From an uncultured Granulosicoccus sp. (lineage in GTDB: Bacteria; Pseudomonadota; Gammaproteobacteria; Granulosicoccales; Granulosicoccaceae): a DNA stretch of 64,000 nt. A program made the position numbers and the translations under genes. The stretch is from contig CANMQI010000010.1 in NCBI GenBank assembly GCA_947499955.1, positions 204,189 through 268,188 of the forward strand, given 5' to 3'. The notes under the pieces are model-generated. The model was not told where the DNA came from. It saw nothing but the letters and a program-made list of their open reading frames with translations, and made no database searches. Shown here piece by piece: positions 33,618 to 40,082 of this stretch (the first letter of the stretch is position 1; the number at the start of each line of letters is the position of its first letter).

Positions 33618-34037
33618 TTAGTCCTGATGAGCAGATTCGAATCGAGCGATGCCTGCAGACTCGATCTCGCCGATCACGTCGTAGTAGGAATCTGAGTTCG
33701 TAGACATGCTGGCACCGCAGGAGCCGCACTCGGGAGGCTCTGACCGGCTGTAGCTGTCAGACGTGAAGACGTTGTGACCGTTTGGGCAGTACCACGTCTC
33801 GTAGGTTGGAGCTTCGTGCAGCTCGTCGGCTGTCGACTCGTGGTCCAGGTTCATGTCGAAGCATAAGCCGTCGGCGACGGCGCTTGCTGGCAAGTCGTCC
33901 TCGAAGTCGTTCACCAGTATTTGAGAACCGAGACGTTCGACAGCTTCTTTTCTCGTCATGCGGTAGTCGGCCATCATGTCTTGGACGACTTGCTCGCGGT
34001 ACTGACTGAGAGTTTCACCGAAGCGGTTGGTTTTCAT
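33618..34037 (-). CDS. Zinc-ribbon protein, unknown
   Basis: 139 residues. The N-terminal half is helical (TLSQYREQVVQDMMADYRMTRKEAVERLG). The C-terminal half holds a zinc ribbon: Cys in TWYCPNGH and a CGSC pair in EPPECGSCGAS, with a further Cys before it. Own promoter and module leader. Probably binds nucleic acid or protein through zinc; function unknown. Confidence 0.6.
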   Translation of the reverse strand: MKTNRFGETLSQYREQVVQDMMADYRMTRKEAVERLGSQILVNDFEDDLPASAVADGLCFDMNLDHESTADELHEAPTYETWYCPNGHNVFTSDSYSRSEPPECGSCGASMSTNSDSYYDVIGEIESAGIARFESAHQD

Positions 34038-34064
34038 GTTTGGCTCCTTGGTTGGGATGACTTA

Positions 34065-34093
34065 ATTATATATACAAACTAAAAGCGATGCAG
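34065..34093 (-). promoter_or_regulatory. Leftward promoter, repeated module copy 3
   Basis: Minus strand: CTGCAT, 17-bp spacer ending TTTAGTTTGTATA, then TATAAT, followed by TAAGTCATCCCAACCAAGGAG and the ATG at 34,037. Confidence 0.8.
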
Positions 34094-34105
34094 TACCCCA
34101 GACAC

Positions 34106-34128
34106 AAAAATGCCCTCAGATCGAGGGC
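34106..34128 (-). terminator. Rho-independent terminator, leftward
   Basis: Minus strand GCCCTC-GATCT-GAGGGC followed by ATTTTTG. It ends the gene at 34,157 just before the next promoter. Confidence 0.8.
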
Positions 34129-34156
34129 CGTTTGATGTTCTGTCTGGCTGTCAGGA

Positions 34157-34732
34157 TTATGCTCGTTCCCCAGTCAGGATGATTTGCAAATTGCTCTTGG
34201 CGATCTTCGTGCCTCGTCTACCGTACCAGCGTCGCAGCTTGTCGAAGTCTTCGTAGGTAGGGCAGGCGTCGTACCAACTCTGAGGCACCTCATCGTACTT
34301 GCGCCAGCCCGAGAGCATTTCGCAGCACTGGCGCCAAGTCGCTTCGATGTCGCGTTTTGAGGTGATGCAGCGAGAGCCGTTCTTTCTGATGCCGCTGTGC
34401 TTGTCCTGAAAGCAGAAGAACATGCAAGGGTAGTAGCGGATCGGTGAGCATCGACGCTGGACGTTGAAGCCGATGGTGATGCCGACGACTGCCGTGTGTC
34501 TGGCAGGTACGAATCGCGGAGCCTTGAAGTTGTACTGCTGTGAGTGCCTCCTGATTCTGACTTGCGAGCGGGGCGGGAATTTCTTCGCGTAGTAGTCGTT
34601 CCACATTTCCGCCTCTTCCTTGTGATCCGCTGGGAACCACTTCTGTTTCTGTTTCCCGTTTTCTGTCCATGTGACTCGATAGCAGCGGTAGCCGTCTGAT
34701 CGAGGCGGGTTGGTGTAGTCCTGCAGTGCCAT
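34157..34732 (-). CDS. Protein with AP2-like repeats, unknown
   Basis: 191 residues. GYRCYRVTWTENGKQKQKWFPADHKEEAEMWNDYYAKKF and a second SGIRKNGSRCITSKRDIEATW stretch look like the short beta-strand plus helix unit seen in AP2-type and integrase-arm DNA-binding domains. Basic overall. No catalytic Tyr or integrase core was found, so it is not called an integrase. A DNA-binding role is inferred. Confidence 0.5.
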   Translation of the reverse strand: MALQDYTNPPRSDGYRCYRVTWTENGKQKQKWFPADHKEEAEMWNDYYAKKFPPRSQVRIRRHSQQYNFKAPRFVPARHTAVVGITIGFNVQRRCSPIRYYPCMFFCFQDKHSGIRKNGSRCITSKRDIEATWRQCCEMLSGWRKYDEVPQSWYDACPTYEDFDKLRRWYGRRGTKIAKSNLQIILTGERA

Positions 34733-34771
34733 AGTAAAACTCGATCCCTCTGGTTGGTAGTCGTTGGTTGG

Positions 34772-35287
34772 TTACTGCTCTTTTCTCAGTACGCCTTCAG
34801 CATCATCGACGCTCAGGGTGCCGTCGCCGTTGATCGTCATCGTCATGATGTTGACCGGAGTATCGCCAGCGATGGACATGCCTTCAGGAAGATAGACAGG
34901 CATTGCCCAACTGTCGACTGGATACACTGGCGCACTCCAGTAAGGCTCGTTGCCCAGGGTGTCGACCGCAGTGACGAAATCGCCGTGTGTGCCGACGTCA
35001 GAGCAGTTCTCGGAGTCGATGGTGTCAGTGGTCAGGTTGAATGCCAGATCGCAGCTCAGTGCCATCTGCGACGCTTCAGTGACGATTTCGAAGTCGACAT
35101 CGAATACGCACTCGTCACGAGTGACAGTGCCCTTGTAGACGCCGATGAGGTCGGAGTAGTAGGGCAGGGGGCAAGAGCCATCGGACGTCGCAGCTCCGAA
35201 GTCCAGGGCGGGTTGATCAGTACCAGCTCCGCCGCCGCAAGCAGAGAGCGTGAGCGACAGAGCTGAGAGGGCGAGTAATTTGCGCAT
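34772..35287 (-). CDS. Putative lipoprotein
   Basis: 171 residues from ATG 35,287 (AGAGGTAA site upstream). Signal peptide with lipobox LSAC at about 14-17, then a Gly-rich linker and a beta-rich domain with Cys in SCPLP, DECVFDV, LSCDLAF and ENCSDV that could pair. Likely anchored to a membrane facing the periplasm or surface. Conjugative elements often carry surface-exclusion lipoproteins; that role is only a guess. Confidence 0.68.
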   Translation of the reverse strand: MRKLLALSALSLTLSACGGGAGTDQPALDFGAATSDGSCPLPYYSDLIGVYKGTVTRDECVFDVDFEIVTEASQMALSCDLAFNLTTDTIDSENCSDVGTHGDFVTAVDTLGNEPYWSAPVYPVDSWAMPVYLPEGMSIAGDTPVNIMTMTINGDGTLSVDDAEGVLRKEQ

Positions 35288-35298
35288 AGCGATTACCT

Positions 35299-35457
35299 CT
35301 ACAGAACGATGTGGATGAAAATTGCCTTGGCGATCTCGAAGGCGAAGAGTGCGCCAGCGATTACGAAGAAGGCGAGAACAGTGCCCCATAAGTAGGCCCA
35401 TGTAGCACCGATGACAGCGCCGACTGTGAGTAATGGTTTGAAGAAATTCTCGAACAT
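35299..35457 (-). CDS. Small single-helix membrane protein
   Basis: 52 residues from ATG 35,457 behind GGAGACA. A long hydrophobic region at about 10-45 (LLTVGAVIGATWAYLWGTVLAFFVIAGALFAF) may form one or two helices. The gene follows the 16-codon frame at 35,570 and an intervening hairpin (GAGGGTT..AACCCTC). Function unknown. Confidence 0.58.
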   Translation of the reverse strand: MFENFFKPLLTVGAVIGATWAYLWGTVLAFFVIAGALFAFEIAKAIFIHIVL

Positions 35458-35569
35458 GATTGTCTCCTGTGTTTTGAGGGTTTTGCCCATTCGCAACCCT
35501 CGGAACACTGGAGCAATCATATCTCGATTATTGGAAACCATTATTCGCATATGTTGCGCCGTTGTAGTG

Positions 35570-35620
35570 CTACGGAGCTGCTTTGGTGCTATCGAACTTG
35601 CTGCTGAAGTCTTGACTCAT
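35570..35620 (-). CDS. 16-residue peptide behind a full promoter and ribosome site
   Basis: MSQDFSSKFDSTKAAP, with its own near-consensus promoter (35,652-35,680) and GACCAAGGAGG site. It is far shorter than the other genes using this module and is followed 112 bases later by a membrane-protein gene, with a stem-loop between. It may be a leader peptide or a decayed gene. Confidence 0.5.
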   Translation of the reverse strand: MSQDFSSKFDSTKAAP

Positions 35621-35651
35621 GCAATGAGCCTCCTTGGTCGGTTCGGTAATA

Positions 35652-35680
35652 ATTATATACAAACTACGGTTAAAGTGCAA
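35652..35680 (-). promoter_or_regulatory. Leftward promoter, repeated module copy 4
   Basis: Minus strand: TTGCAC, 17-bp spacer ending GTAGTTTGTA, TATAAT. Best sigma70 match of the set. Confidence 0.82.
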
Positions 35681-35709
35681 GCTATTTTTGCTCGCAATAA
35701 CCCTCTTCG

Positions 35710-35946
35710 CTATACGTGCCGAACATGGTCGCTGGTGGGGTGGTCCTTCAGGCAGTACATGCAATGAGGCAGTCCTGTCTCTGCTTCCTTCCTGAGCACC
35801 TGGGCAGTCGTCCGATACAGCTCTGCGTTTCTGCGCTTGGTCTCTGTCGAGCCGTAGGGCTGTCCGAGGTTGTCTTCGTGGTCAGCCATCGCGTCGAGAT
35901 CGCTGGCGACTTTTTCCCAGTGTGCTGCTGCTTCCAGTTTTGTCAT
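35710..35946 (-). CDS. Small protein with C-terminal Cys/His motif
   Basis: 78 residues from ATG behind CCAACCAAGGAG. A helical N-terminus (LEAAAHWEKVASDLDAMAD) leads to a C-terminal HCMYCLKDHPTSDHVRH, a CxxC plus two His that could bind zinc. Uses the module leader but has no clear copy of the promoter, so it may be read from the gene at 36,242. Function unknown. Confidence 0.58.
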   Translation of the reverse strand: MTKLEAAAHWEKVASDLDAMADHEDNLGQPYGSTETKRRNAELYRTTAQVLRKEAETGLPHCMYCLKDHPTSDHVRHV

Positions 35947-36011
35947 GCTGGTCTCCTTGGTTGGGTTGGTGGTAGCCGTCCCTGGCTGTATTGATTACTC
36001 GTCCCTGTTGC

Positions 36012-36242
36012 TTATCTTGCGACCCTCTTTCTGACGATGTTCTGCCCGATTCGGTGGAGCATTGGGCCGTTGATGTCGGCCAGCTCCTCTTCGGTCAGGC
36101 AGTTCTCGCAGATGCCGGAATATCGCTCGAAGTCTTCAGCAGTGGAGTAGATCGGGCGGCTCAGTGTCGTGATCGTCTTGCCGCATCCTCGTTTGCAAGA
36201 CATGGTGACAAGTTGAGGTCGTCTGCTTGTTCGTCGTTTCAT
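36012..36242 (-). CDS. Small zinc-binding protein
   Basis: 76 residues from ATG 36,242 with module leader. Very basic start (MKRRTSRRP), then CKRGCG and, after a spacer, CENC: a four-Cys zinc-ribbon layout. Likely nucleic-acid binding. No family recognised. Confidence 0.6.
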   Translation of the reverse strand: MKRRTSRRPQLVTMSCKRGCGKTITTLSRPIYSTAEDFERYSGICENCLTEEELADINGPMLHRIGQNIVRKRVAR

Positions 36243-36293
36243 GATTTGCTCCTTGGTTGGGATTTCGATGAGACTCTTCACTCATCAGTAGTA

Positions 36294-36321
36294 ATTATAT
36301 ACATACAACTATAAAAGTCAA
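36294..36321 (-). promoter_or_regulatory. Leftward promoter, repeated module copy 5
   Basis: Minus strand: TTGACT, 16-bp spacer ending TTGTATGTA, TATAAT. A longer leader separates it from the CCCAACCAAGGAG site. Confidence 0.8.
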
Positions 36322-36339
36322 GGGTCTCGGCTCAATTTT

Positions 36340-36498
36340 TCAGCCTGTTTCCTCTGGTTTGTGTTGAATGTCGTCCGGCTCCGAGTGAGGGCCAGGGCAG
36401 GGGCATTCTGCGTAGTGCTCAAGGCACCGTGGGCAGATAGGTTCTTCGCAGAGTTCGCAAGGAAAGCAGTCGGATGCGTAGACTATCGAGTCGCTCAT
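36340..36498 (-). CDS. Cysteine-rich small protein, possible zinc binder
   Basis: 52 residues with eight Cys: DCFPCELCEEPICPRCLEHY then AECPCPG. Spacings CxxCxxC, CxxC and CxC suggest one or two zinc sites. The ATG follows a GC hairpin (36,508-36,528) and has only a weak ribosome site, so translation may be structured or coupled. Function unknown. Confidence 0.55.
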   Translation of the reverse strand: MSDSIVYASDCFPCELCEEPICPRCLEHYAECPCPGPHSEPDDIQHKPEETG

Positions 36499-36507
36499 TG
36501 GCAAACA

Positions 36508-36528
36508 GGCGGCAGTGTAGTTGCCGCC
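36508..36528. repeat. GC-rich hairpin before the Cys-rich gene
   Basis: GGCGGCA-N7-TGCCGCC, a perfect 7-bp stem in the 51-base gap between two leftward genes. No T-run follows, so it is more likely a processing or translation-control element than a terminator. Confidence 0.6.
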
Positions 36529-36549
36529 CGTTATACCGCTCGGTGTGAT

Positions 36550-36786
36550 TTAGTCAGCCGTCTCTCTTGTCAGCTCTCGCTTCACGTTATTGATTGCCGC
36601 GTTTCTGTCTCTGTTGGACATCTGAAACAAACAATCGAAGTCTTCAAAAACCGACGCCATCAAAAGCAGCTGCGTTCTGCTCGGCTTCCCATACCCGCAC
36701 TGCCAAGCTGCTTCGACCACGGCTTCATGCTGGTGGTTGATGATTGATGCGTCGTCGGCTATCGGTATTCGTATGCGCTCAGTCAC
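36550..36786 (-). CDS. Small protein, unknown
   Basis: 78 residues from GTG 36,786, which overlaps the preceding stop (GTGA). Helical (EAVVEAAWQCGYGKPSRTQLLLMASVFEDFDCLFQMS; RDRNAAINNVKRELTRE). No motif recognised. Confidence 0.5.
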   Translation of the reverse strand: MTERIRIPIADDASIINHQHEAVVEAAWQCGYGKPSRTQLLLMASVFEDFDCLFQMSNRDRNAAINNVKRELTRETAD

Positions 36787-37004
36787 GCCGCCACTTCCTC
36801 TTCGATCAGCTCGACGCAGCACTGACGAACTGTCCAGGGCATTGATGTTCTGCCCACGAATCCGATTTCGAGATAGCCTTCATCGAGCAGACTTCGAATG
36901 GTGTACTCGCTACCTGGGATGATGTGAGCGCCGCTGTAGAATTCGCGCTCGCTGACGCCTTCTGGTGGGGGCAGGATTCTGACCTTCTTACCCGCTCTGA
37001 TCAT
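36783..37004 (-). CDS. Small beta-rich protein, unknown
   Basis: 73 residues from ATG 37,004, chosen because GGAG lies six bases upstream; ATG 37,016 has no site. SH3-like pattern (KKVRILPPPEG, PGSEYTIRSLLDEGYLEIGF) and an acidic end. No family recognised. Confidence 0.52.
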   Translation of the reverse strand: MIRAGKKVRILPPPEGVSEREFYSGAHIIPGSEYTIRSLLDEGYLEIGFVGRTSMPWTVRQCCVELIEEEVAA

Positions 37005-37479
37005 CACTGGCTCCATGCAAAAACTTGTCGAGAATGTCGGCTTTTATCTTCGCATCCCATTGCACATCAGCAGACAGCGATCCATTGCCATCTAGGCTTC
37101 GCATGAATGACAGAACTTGCAAAAGCTCTGCTCGTTTCTCGCGCTCTTCTGTCAGCTCGTTCTCCAGTCGGATGATACGGGCTCTGTATCCGTCTCTGAG
37201 GTAGGTCAGTCGGTCCTCTGGCTTTACTGCTGGCAAGTTGTTGTATCCACACGTACAACAGTCAGGGTAGGGTTTCTGATTGCCGCAAGCTGCGCAGGTG
37301 TCGTCGTCCTGCTCTGCTGGCTGCTCGTTGATGTTGCCAGCTTCCTGATCCAGCTCCGAGATCGCGCTTGCGAGCGCTCTGGTGTCGAAGTAGTCGCCGA
37401 GTCCCTTGGTCTTCATCAGGGCGAGCGCGTTGGTTGCGAGTAGCTGCAGCTCTTCGTATTGTTCGAGTCGCTTGTTCAT
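36988..37479 (-). CDS. Zinc-finger coiled-coil protein, unknown
   Basis: 163 residues, coupled by ATGA to the gene before it. A CxxC pair (DTCAACGN) and a CCTCGY group near 61-79 form a likely zinc site. A coiled coil (YRARIIRLENELTEEREKRAELLQVLS) follows. The C-terminus is helical. Function unknown. Confidence 0.58.
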   Translation of the reverse strand: MNKRLEQYEELQLLATNALALMKTKGLGDYFDTRALASAISELDQEAGNINEQPAEQDDDTCAACGNQKPYPDCCTCGYNNLPAVKPEDRLTYLRDGYRARIIRLENELTEEREKRAELLQVLSFMRSLDGNGSLSADVQWDAKIKADILDKFLHGASDDQSG

Positions 37480-37832
37480 GCCGCAACTCCTTCGCCGTAG
37501 CCCAGGAATCGGGGAGTGAATCGACAGATCGGCATCTTGACGAATCCGTTTCGAACCTCTCGGCCCGTCGTCTCGATGACACCATCGCCGACCAGTTCTT
37601 CGAGGATGCCTTCGTTTGTACCGTAGTTCCTGAAAACGAATTCGCCGCTTCTCAACTGAACGTCTGGCAGATTCGCTGACAGTGTGCAGATATGCTCGCC
37701 GGAGTCGCTCATCAGGATCACGGCTGCGTTGCTGTCTACCGCATATCGGGTGACAACGATGTTCGGCATACCCTTGTAGTGCTTGCCGCTGATTGCGACT
37801 GGAATTGGTCGTGCTGGAAACTGGAAGCTCAT
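37476..37832 (-). CDS. Unknown protein, start of a four-gene leftward operon
   Basis: 118 residues, mostly beta (IVVTRYAVDSNAAVILMSD; SGEFVFRNYG) with a C-terminal FTPRFLGYGEG. Upstream is the module promoter at 37,971 and a 140-base leader that still contains CCCAACCAAGGA. No family recognised. Confidence 0.52.
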   Translation of the reverse strand: MSFQFPARPIPVAISGKHYKGMPNIVVTRYAVDSNAAVILMSDSGEHICTLSANLPDVQLRSGEFVFRNYGTNEGILEELVGDGVIETTGREVRNGFVKMPICRFTPRFLGYGEGVAA

Positions 37833-37970
37833 TGATTGAATCTCCGTAATTGGTCCTTGGTTGGGATTTGCTGTGCGCTTTTTCTGCGCGTACTGATCAC
37901 TGCTTACCTCTTGTCGACACCTGTTGAATGAAGTCAGAACAGCTTCGCGGCGTTCTTCGTTCTTTTAGTA

Positions 37971-37999
37971 ATTATATACAAACTAAATTGGTTGATCAA
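37971..37999 (-). promoter_or_regulatory. Leftward promoter, repeated module copy 6
   Basis: Minus strand: TTGATC, 17-bp spacer ending TTTAGTTTGTA, TATAAT. The leader to the ATG at 37,832 is unusually long and includes a GCGC hairpin. Confidence 0.78.
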
Positions 38000-38017
38000 G
38001 TAGTTCGATGGGAATTT

Positions 38018-38242
38018 TTACTTTTTTCCTTCGTTCGCCATGATGCGCTTGAAGGTCCGATTCGCTGCTTCGAGAATGAAGTCGTTTCGGGATTTTCTGA
38101 ATTCTGGTTCCTTGTCCTCGTTGTACAGCGCAGTCGCCTCTGCCCACATTTCCTTGTCGGCGCTGCTGAGTCGGATCAGCAGTTGCGCGTCTCGATCAAC
38201 TGCGTCTTTCCGTGCGTTCTTGTTACCTGATGGTGCGGCCAT
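38018..38242 (-). CDS. Small basic protein, possible RHH-type DNA binder
   Basis: 74 residues from ATG 38,242 (CGGAGAC site). Basic N-terminus (APSGNKNARKD), then RDAQLLIRLSSADKEMWAEA, a strand-helix start as in ribbon-helix-helix proteins, and a second helix pair (KSRNDFILEAANRTFKRIM). A plasmid-type repressor or partition helper is plausible; it is one candidate for control of the promoter family around it. Confidence 0.55.
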   Translation of the reverse strand: MAAPSGNKNARKDAVDRDAQLLIRLSSADKEMWAEATALYNEDKEPEFRKSRNDFILEAANRTFKRIMANEGKK

Positions 38243-38303
38243 TGTTGTCTCCGTTGTTGATGTATGGAACGGAGCGCCCCAGATCGAAGCGCTCCAAATA
38301 ATA

Positions 38304-38332
38304 ATTATACACAAACAATGGGTACGATTAGG
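38304..38332 (-). promoter_or_regulatory. Leftward promoter, repeated module copy 7 (variant)
   Basis: Minus strand: ATTGTTTGTG then TATAAT (extended -10, TGTG). The -35 region (CCTAAT) is poor, and the ACCAAGGAG leader is missing, so this copy has drifted or is controlled differently. Confidence 0.55.
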
Positions 38333-38338
38333 ATTCTG

Positions 38339-38545
38339 TCAACCTGTTCGTCGCTCCCATGTCTGCTTCGCGATGTCGTAGACCTCTGAGAGCGAGCAAG
38401 TGTCGACGGTTCGGGCTGCTGTGCTCCTGTCTCGATTGGTCGCGAACTCTCCCAGAGCTTCCAGGGTGGCGAGATTGTCTCGACGTGTAGGCAGGCTATG
38501 AGGACGTCGGAAGTCGTTGCGGACTTTGCGGTATGTTCTGCTCAT
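38339..38545 (-). CDS. Small basic protein after radC, unknown
   Basis: 68 residues behind AGGAGACC, nine bases after the radC stop. Arg-rich N-terminus (SRTYRKVRNDFRRPHSLPTRRDN), helical remainder. Possible nucleic-acid binder; no family recognised. Confidence 0.5.
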   Translation of the reverse strand: MSRTYRKVRNDFRRPHSLPTRRDNLATLEALGEFATNRDRSTAARTVDTCSLSEVYDIAKQTWERRTG

Positions 38546-38554
38546 GGTGGTCTC

Positions 38555-39034
38555 CTAGATTTCGCCGTGTTCAGCCATTGAGTAGCTTTCGTTCGAGTTG
38601 TCGCCAATGATTACGTGGTCAAGGACTCTGACTTCGACCAGCTTCAGAGCATCCACAAGCCTCTCGGTGATGGCTAAGTCGGCTGATGATGGAACTGCCT
38701 CGCCCGAAGGATGGTTGTGCCCGAAAATCACGGCGTCAGCGTTGAGCTTCAGCGCCTCCTTGACGACCTCTCGGGGATAGACCGCCGAAGTTCCGGTAGT
38801 ACCTCGGAACATCGTTTGAGCCTCGATCAAGTTGTGGCGTCGATCCAGGAAAAGCACTGTGAAGCGCTCTGCGCCGTCGTATTCCTTGGCTGCGCGAACC
38901 TTCAGGTAGCGTGCGACAGCTGCAGGACTGGTGAACTTGTCCTTACGGACGTTGTAGGCAGCTCGGCGTTCCAGAATGGCTTCAGCTCGTTCGAGAACTT
39001 CGTTTTCTGGGAAACTGGTAATTGACATGCTCAT
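38555..39034 (-). CDS. radC: RadC-family JAB/MPN protein
   Basis: 159 residues from ATG 39,034 with the module ribosome site. The JAMM metal motif is intact: HNHPSGEAVPSSAD at about 121-134, with an upstream FRGT and LDHVIIGD at the end. RadC-like JAB proteins are common on plasmids, ICEs and phages; their chemistry is not settled. The N-terminal helix-hairpin-helix of chromosomal RadC is absent, as usual for mobile-element copies. Confidence 0.88.
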   Translation of the reverse strand: MSMSITSFPENEVLERAEAILERRAAYNVRKDKFTSPAAVARYLKVRAAKEYDGAERFTVLFLDRRHNLIEAQTMFRGTTGTSAVYPREVVKEALKLNADAVIFGHNHPSGEAVPSSADLAITERLVDALKLVEVRVLDHVIIGDNSNESYSMAEHGEI

Positions 39035-39085
39035 GCTTTTCTCCTTGGTTGGGATATGAATGAGTCGCTTCATTCATTGGTTATA

Positions 39086-39114
39086 ATTATATACATACTA
39101 AAAGCACTTGTCTA
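39086..39114 (-). promoter_or_regulatory. Leftward promoter, repeated module copy 8
   Basis: Minus strand: TAGACA, 17-bp spacer ending TTTAGTATGTA, TATAAT; then a leader ending ATATCCCAACCAAGGAG before radC. Divergent from the rightward gene at 39,189. Confidence 0.78.
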
Positions 39115-39133
39115 GGGGAAATATCTACTTTTT

Positions 39134-39144
39134 TTGGTTGCCAA
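39134..39144. promoter_or_regulatory. TTGG-N3-CCAA half-operator upstream of the 39,189 gene
   Basis: TTGGTTGCCAA, the same 11-base palindrome as at 44,672-44,682, but without the CCAA 11 bases upstream. It lies in the divergent gap between radC and the 39,189 gene. Confidence 0.55.
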
Positions 39145-39188
39145 AACACGCTTCCTCAGTCCCTTTCATCGCTGGTAAACTCCCGCCC

Positions 39189-39494
39189 ATGAAAAGAAAA
39201 CTTCCAAAGCGCTCCATGATGGTCCCCGACTTGGAGGAAGCCGCTGAAAACGGGGAAATCGAAAGCATCGAGACCGTGGAGACTGCCGAAGGTCACAAGG
39301 TTCTCGTCAATCTGAAAGCCAGACCTGCTGAGCAGCGATACCTGACAGTGCGCAGAGAGCCTGACAAGCCGAGGAACTTCGTTGACGTCTCTAGGCTGTT
39401 CAAAATGCTGCGAAAAATCTTCCCGAAAGGCGAAATCATATCGACGTGTGAAGAGCCTTTTGACCCTGCCACGAGTAATCGAAGGAAGAAATGA
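39189..39494 (+). CDS. Small basic protein, candidate regulator of the transfer region
   Basis: 101 residues from ATG 39,189. Basic at both ends (MKRKLPKRS and SNRRKK) with a central strand pair (VETAEGHKVLVNLKARP; RYLTVRREPDKP) and a helix (DVSRLFKMLRKIFPKG). No known DNA-binding motif was recognised. Position between an operator palindrome and the repeat-rich region before virB2 suggests a transfer regulator; this is inference only. Confidence 0.5.
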   Translation: MKRKLPKRSMMVPDLEEAAENGEIESIETVETAEGHKVLVNLKARPAEQRYLTVRREPDKPRNFVDVSRLFKMLRKIFPKGEIISTCEEPFDPATSNRRKK

Positions 39495-39499
39495 GGCCG

Positions 39500-39660
39500 A
39501 TTTGCGTCAGCAAATTGGACACAAATATATATCTTCTAATCTAATCTAGTCTTATCTAGTCGAGGATTTACGACAACTTCCGAAGCAACTTCGGAGATTT
39601 CCGAAGACAATTCGTATTTCTCCGAAACCAATTCGGAGATTTCCGAAGGATTTCGTAGCG
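39500..39660. repeat. Iteron-like palindromic repeat region before the T4SS operon
   Basis: The 294-base gap between 39,494 and 39,789 holds: ATTTGC-GTCA-GCAAAT (39,500-39,515); an AT-rich stretch with ATCTAATCTAATCTAGTC-type short repeats (about 39,530-39,562); and TTCGGAGATTTCCGAAG twice (39,590-39,606 and 39,632-39,648), exactly 42 bases apart. Further TTCCGAAG/CTTCGGA halves surround them (39,579-39,594, 39,610-39,626). Could be a replication origin, partition site, oriT-linked region or regulator array. Confidence 0.7.
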
Positions 39661-39691
39661 TTATGGATTTCGAAGTAACGTAAAACGGGAA

Positions 39692-39717
39692 CCAAAATAG
39701 TAAAAATTGGAAACCAA
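39692..39717 (+). promoter_or_regulatory. Operator CCAA-N11-TTGG-N3-CCAA before virB2
   Basis: CCAA 39,692-39,695, TTGG 39,707-39,710, CCAA 39,714-39,717, followed by a further TTGG and TATGAT at 39,725-39,730. It shares AACCAAAATAGT with the operator at 44,657. Probable control point of the virB2-virB6 transcript. Confidence 0.7.
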
Positions 39718-39788
39718 CTTGGTGTATGATCGTCACAGACATGCCGCGCATGGCTGTCTGCGTCTATTAACCAATCGGGAGGTTTCCT

Positions 39789-40082
39789 ATGAAAATCAAA
39801 CTGCGAAACAAGCTCTTGGCTCTGGTCGGGCTGTACACGTTCGCCACGTTGGCGCTCGCTCAGGAAGGAGGCGGTCTTGATGAGTTCGTCCAGCTGGGCG
39901 AGGGCGTCGAAGCTACGTTCGATCAAACCAAGCTGTCAATCTGGCTTGTTGCTGCAGGCATCACTGCCGTCCTCGTCATTCTCCGCTTCTTGCCTATCGG
40001 TGCTGCGCTCGGCGTCCTGATCGTCGGCGGTTGGCTGCTCGGTCATGTTGATGACTTTGGCGGCTGGCTGGGGATCGCTTGA
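39789..40082 (+). CDS. virB2: VirB2-like pilin
   Basis: 97 residues. Signal peptide (LLALVGLYTFATLALAQ, cleavage near residue 24-25), then a short polar stretch and two hydrophobic helices (about 49-66, IWLVAAGITAVLVILRFL; about 69-86, GAALGVLIVGGWLLGHV), the VirB2/TrbC plan. Forms the conjugative pilus. AGGTTT-type ribosome site just upstream. First gene of the T4SS operon; overlaps virB3. Confidence 0.85.
   Translation: MKIKLRNKLLALVGLYTFATLALAQEGGGLDEFVQLGEGVEATFDQTKLSIWLVAAGITAVLVILRFLPIGAALGVLIVGGWLLGHVDDFGGWLGIA

Noticed and set aside
34157..34732. Tyrosine integrase
   Set aside because: Arm-binding-like repeats are present, but no R-H-R-Y catalytic core follows; 191 residues is too short.
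38555..39034. Dedicated DNA-repair RadC
   Set aside because: The family is common on mobile elements and lacks the chromosomal N-terminal domain here; no repair role is claimed.
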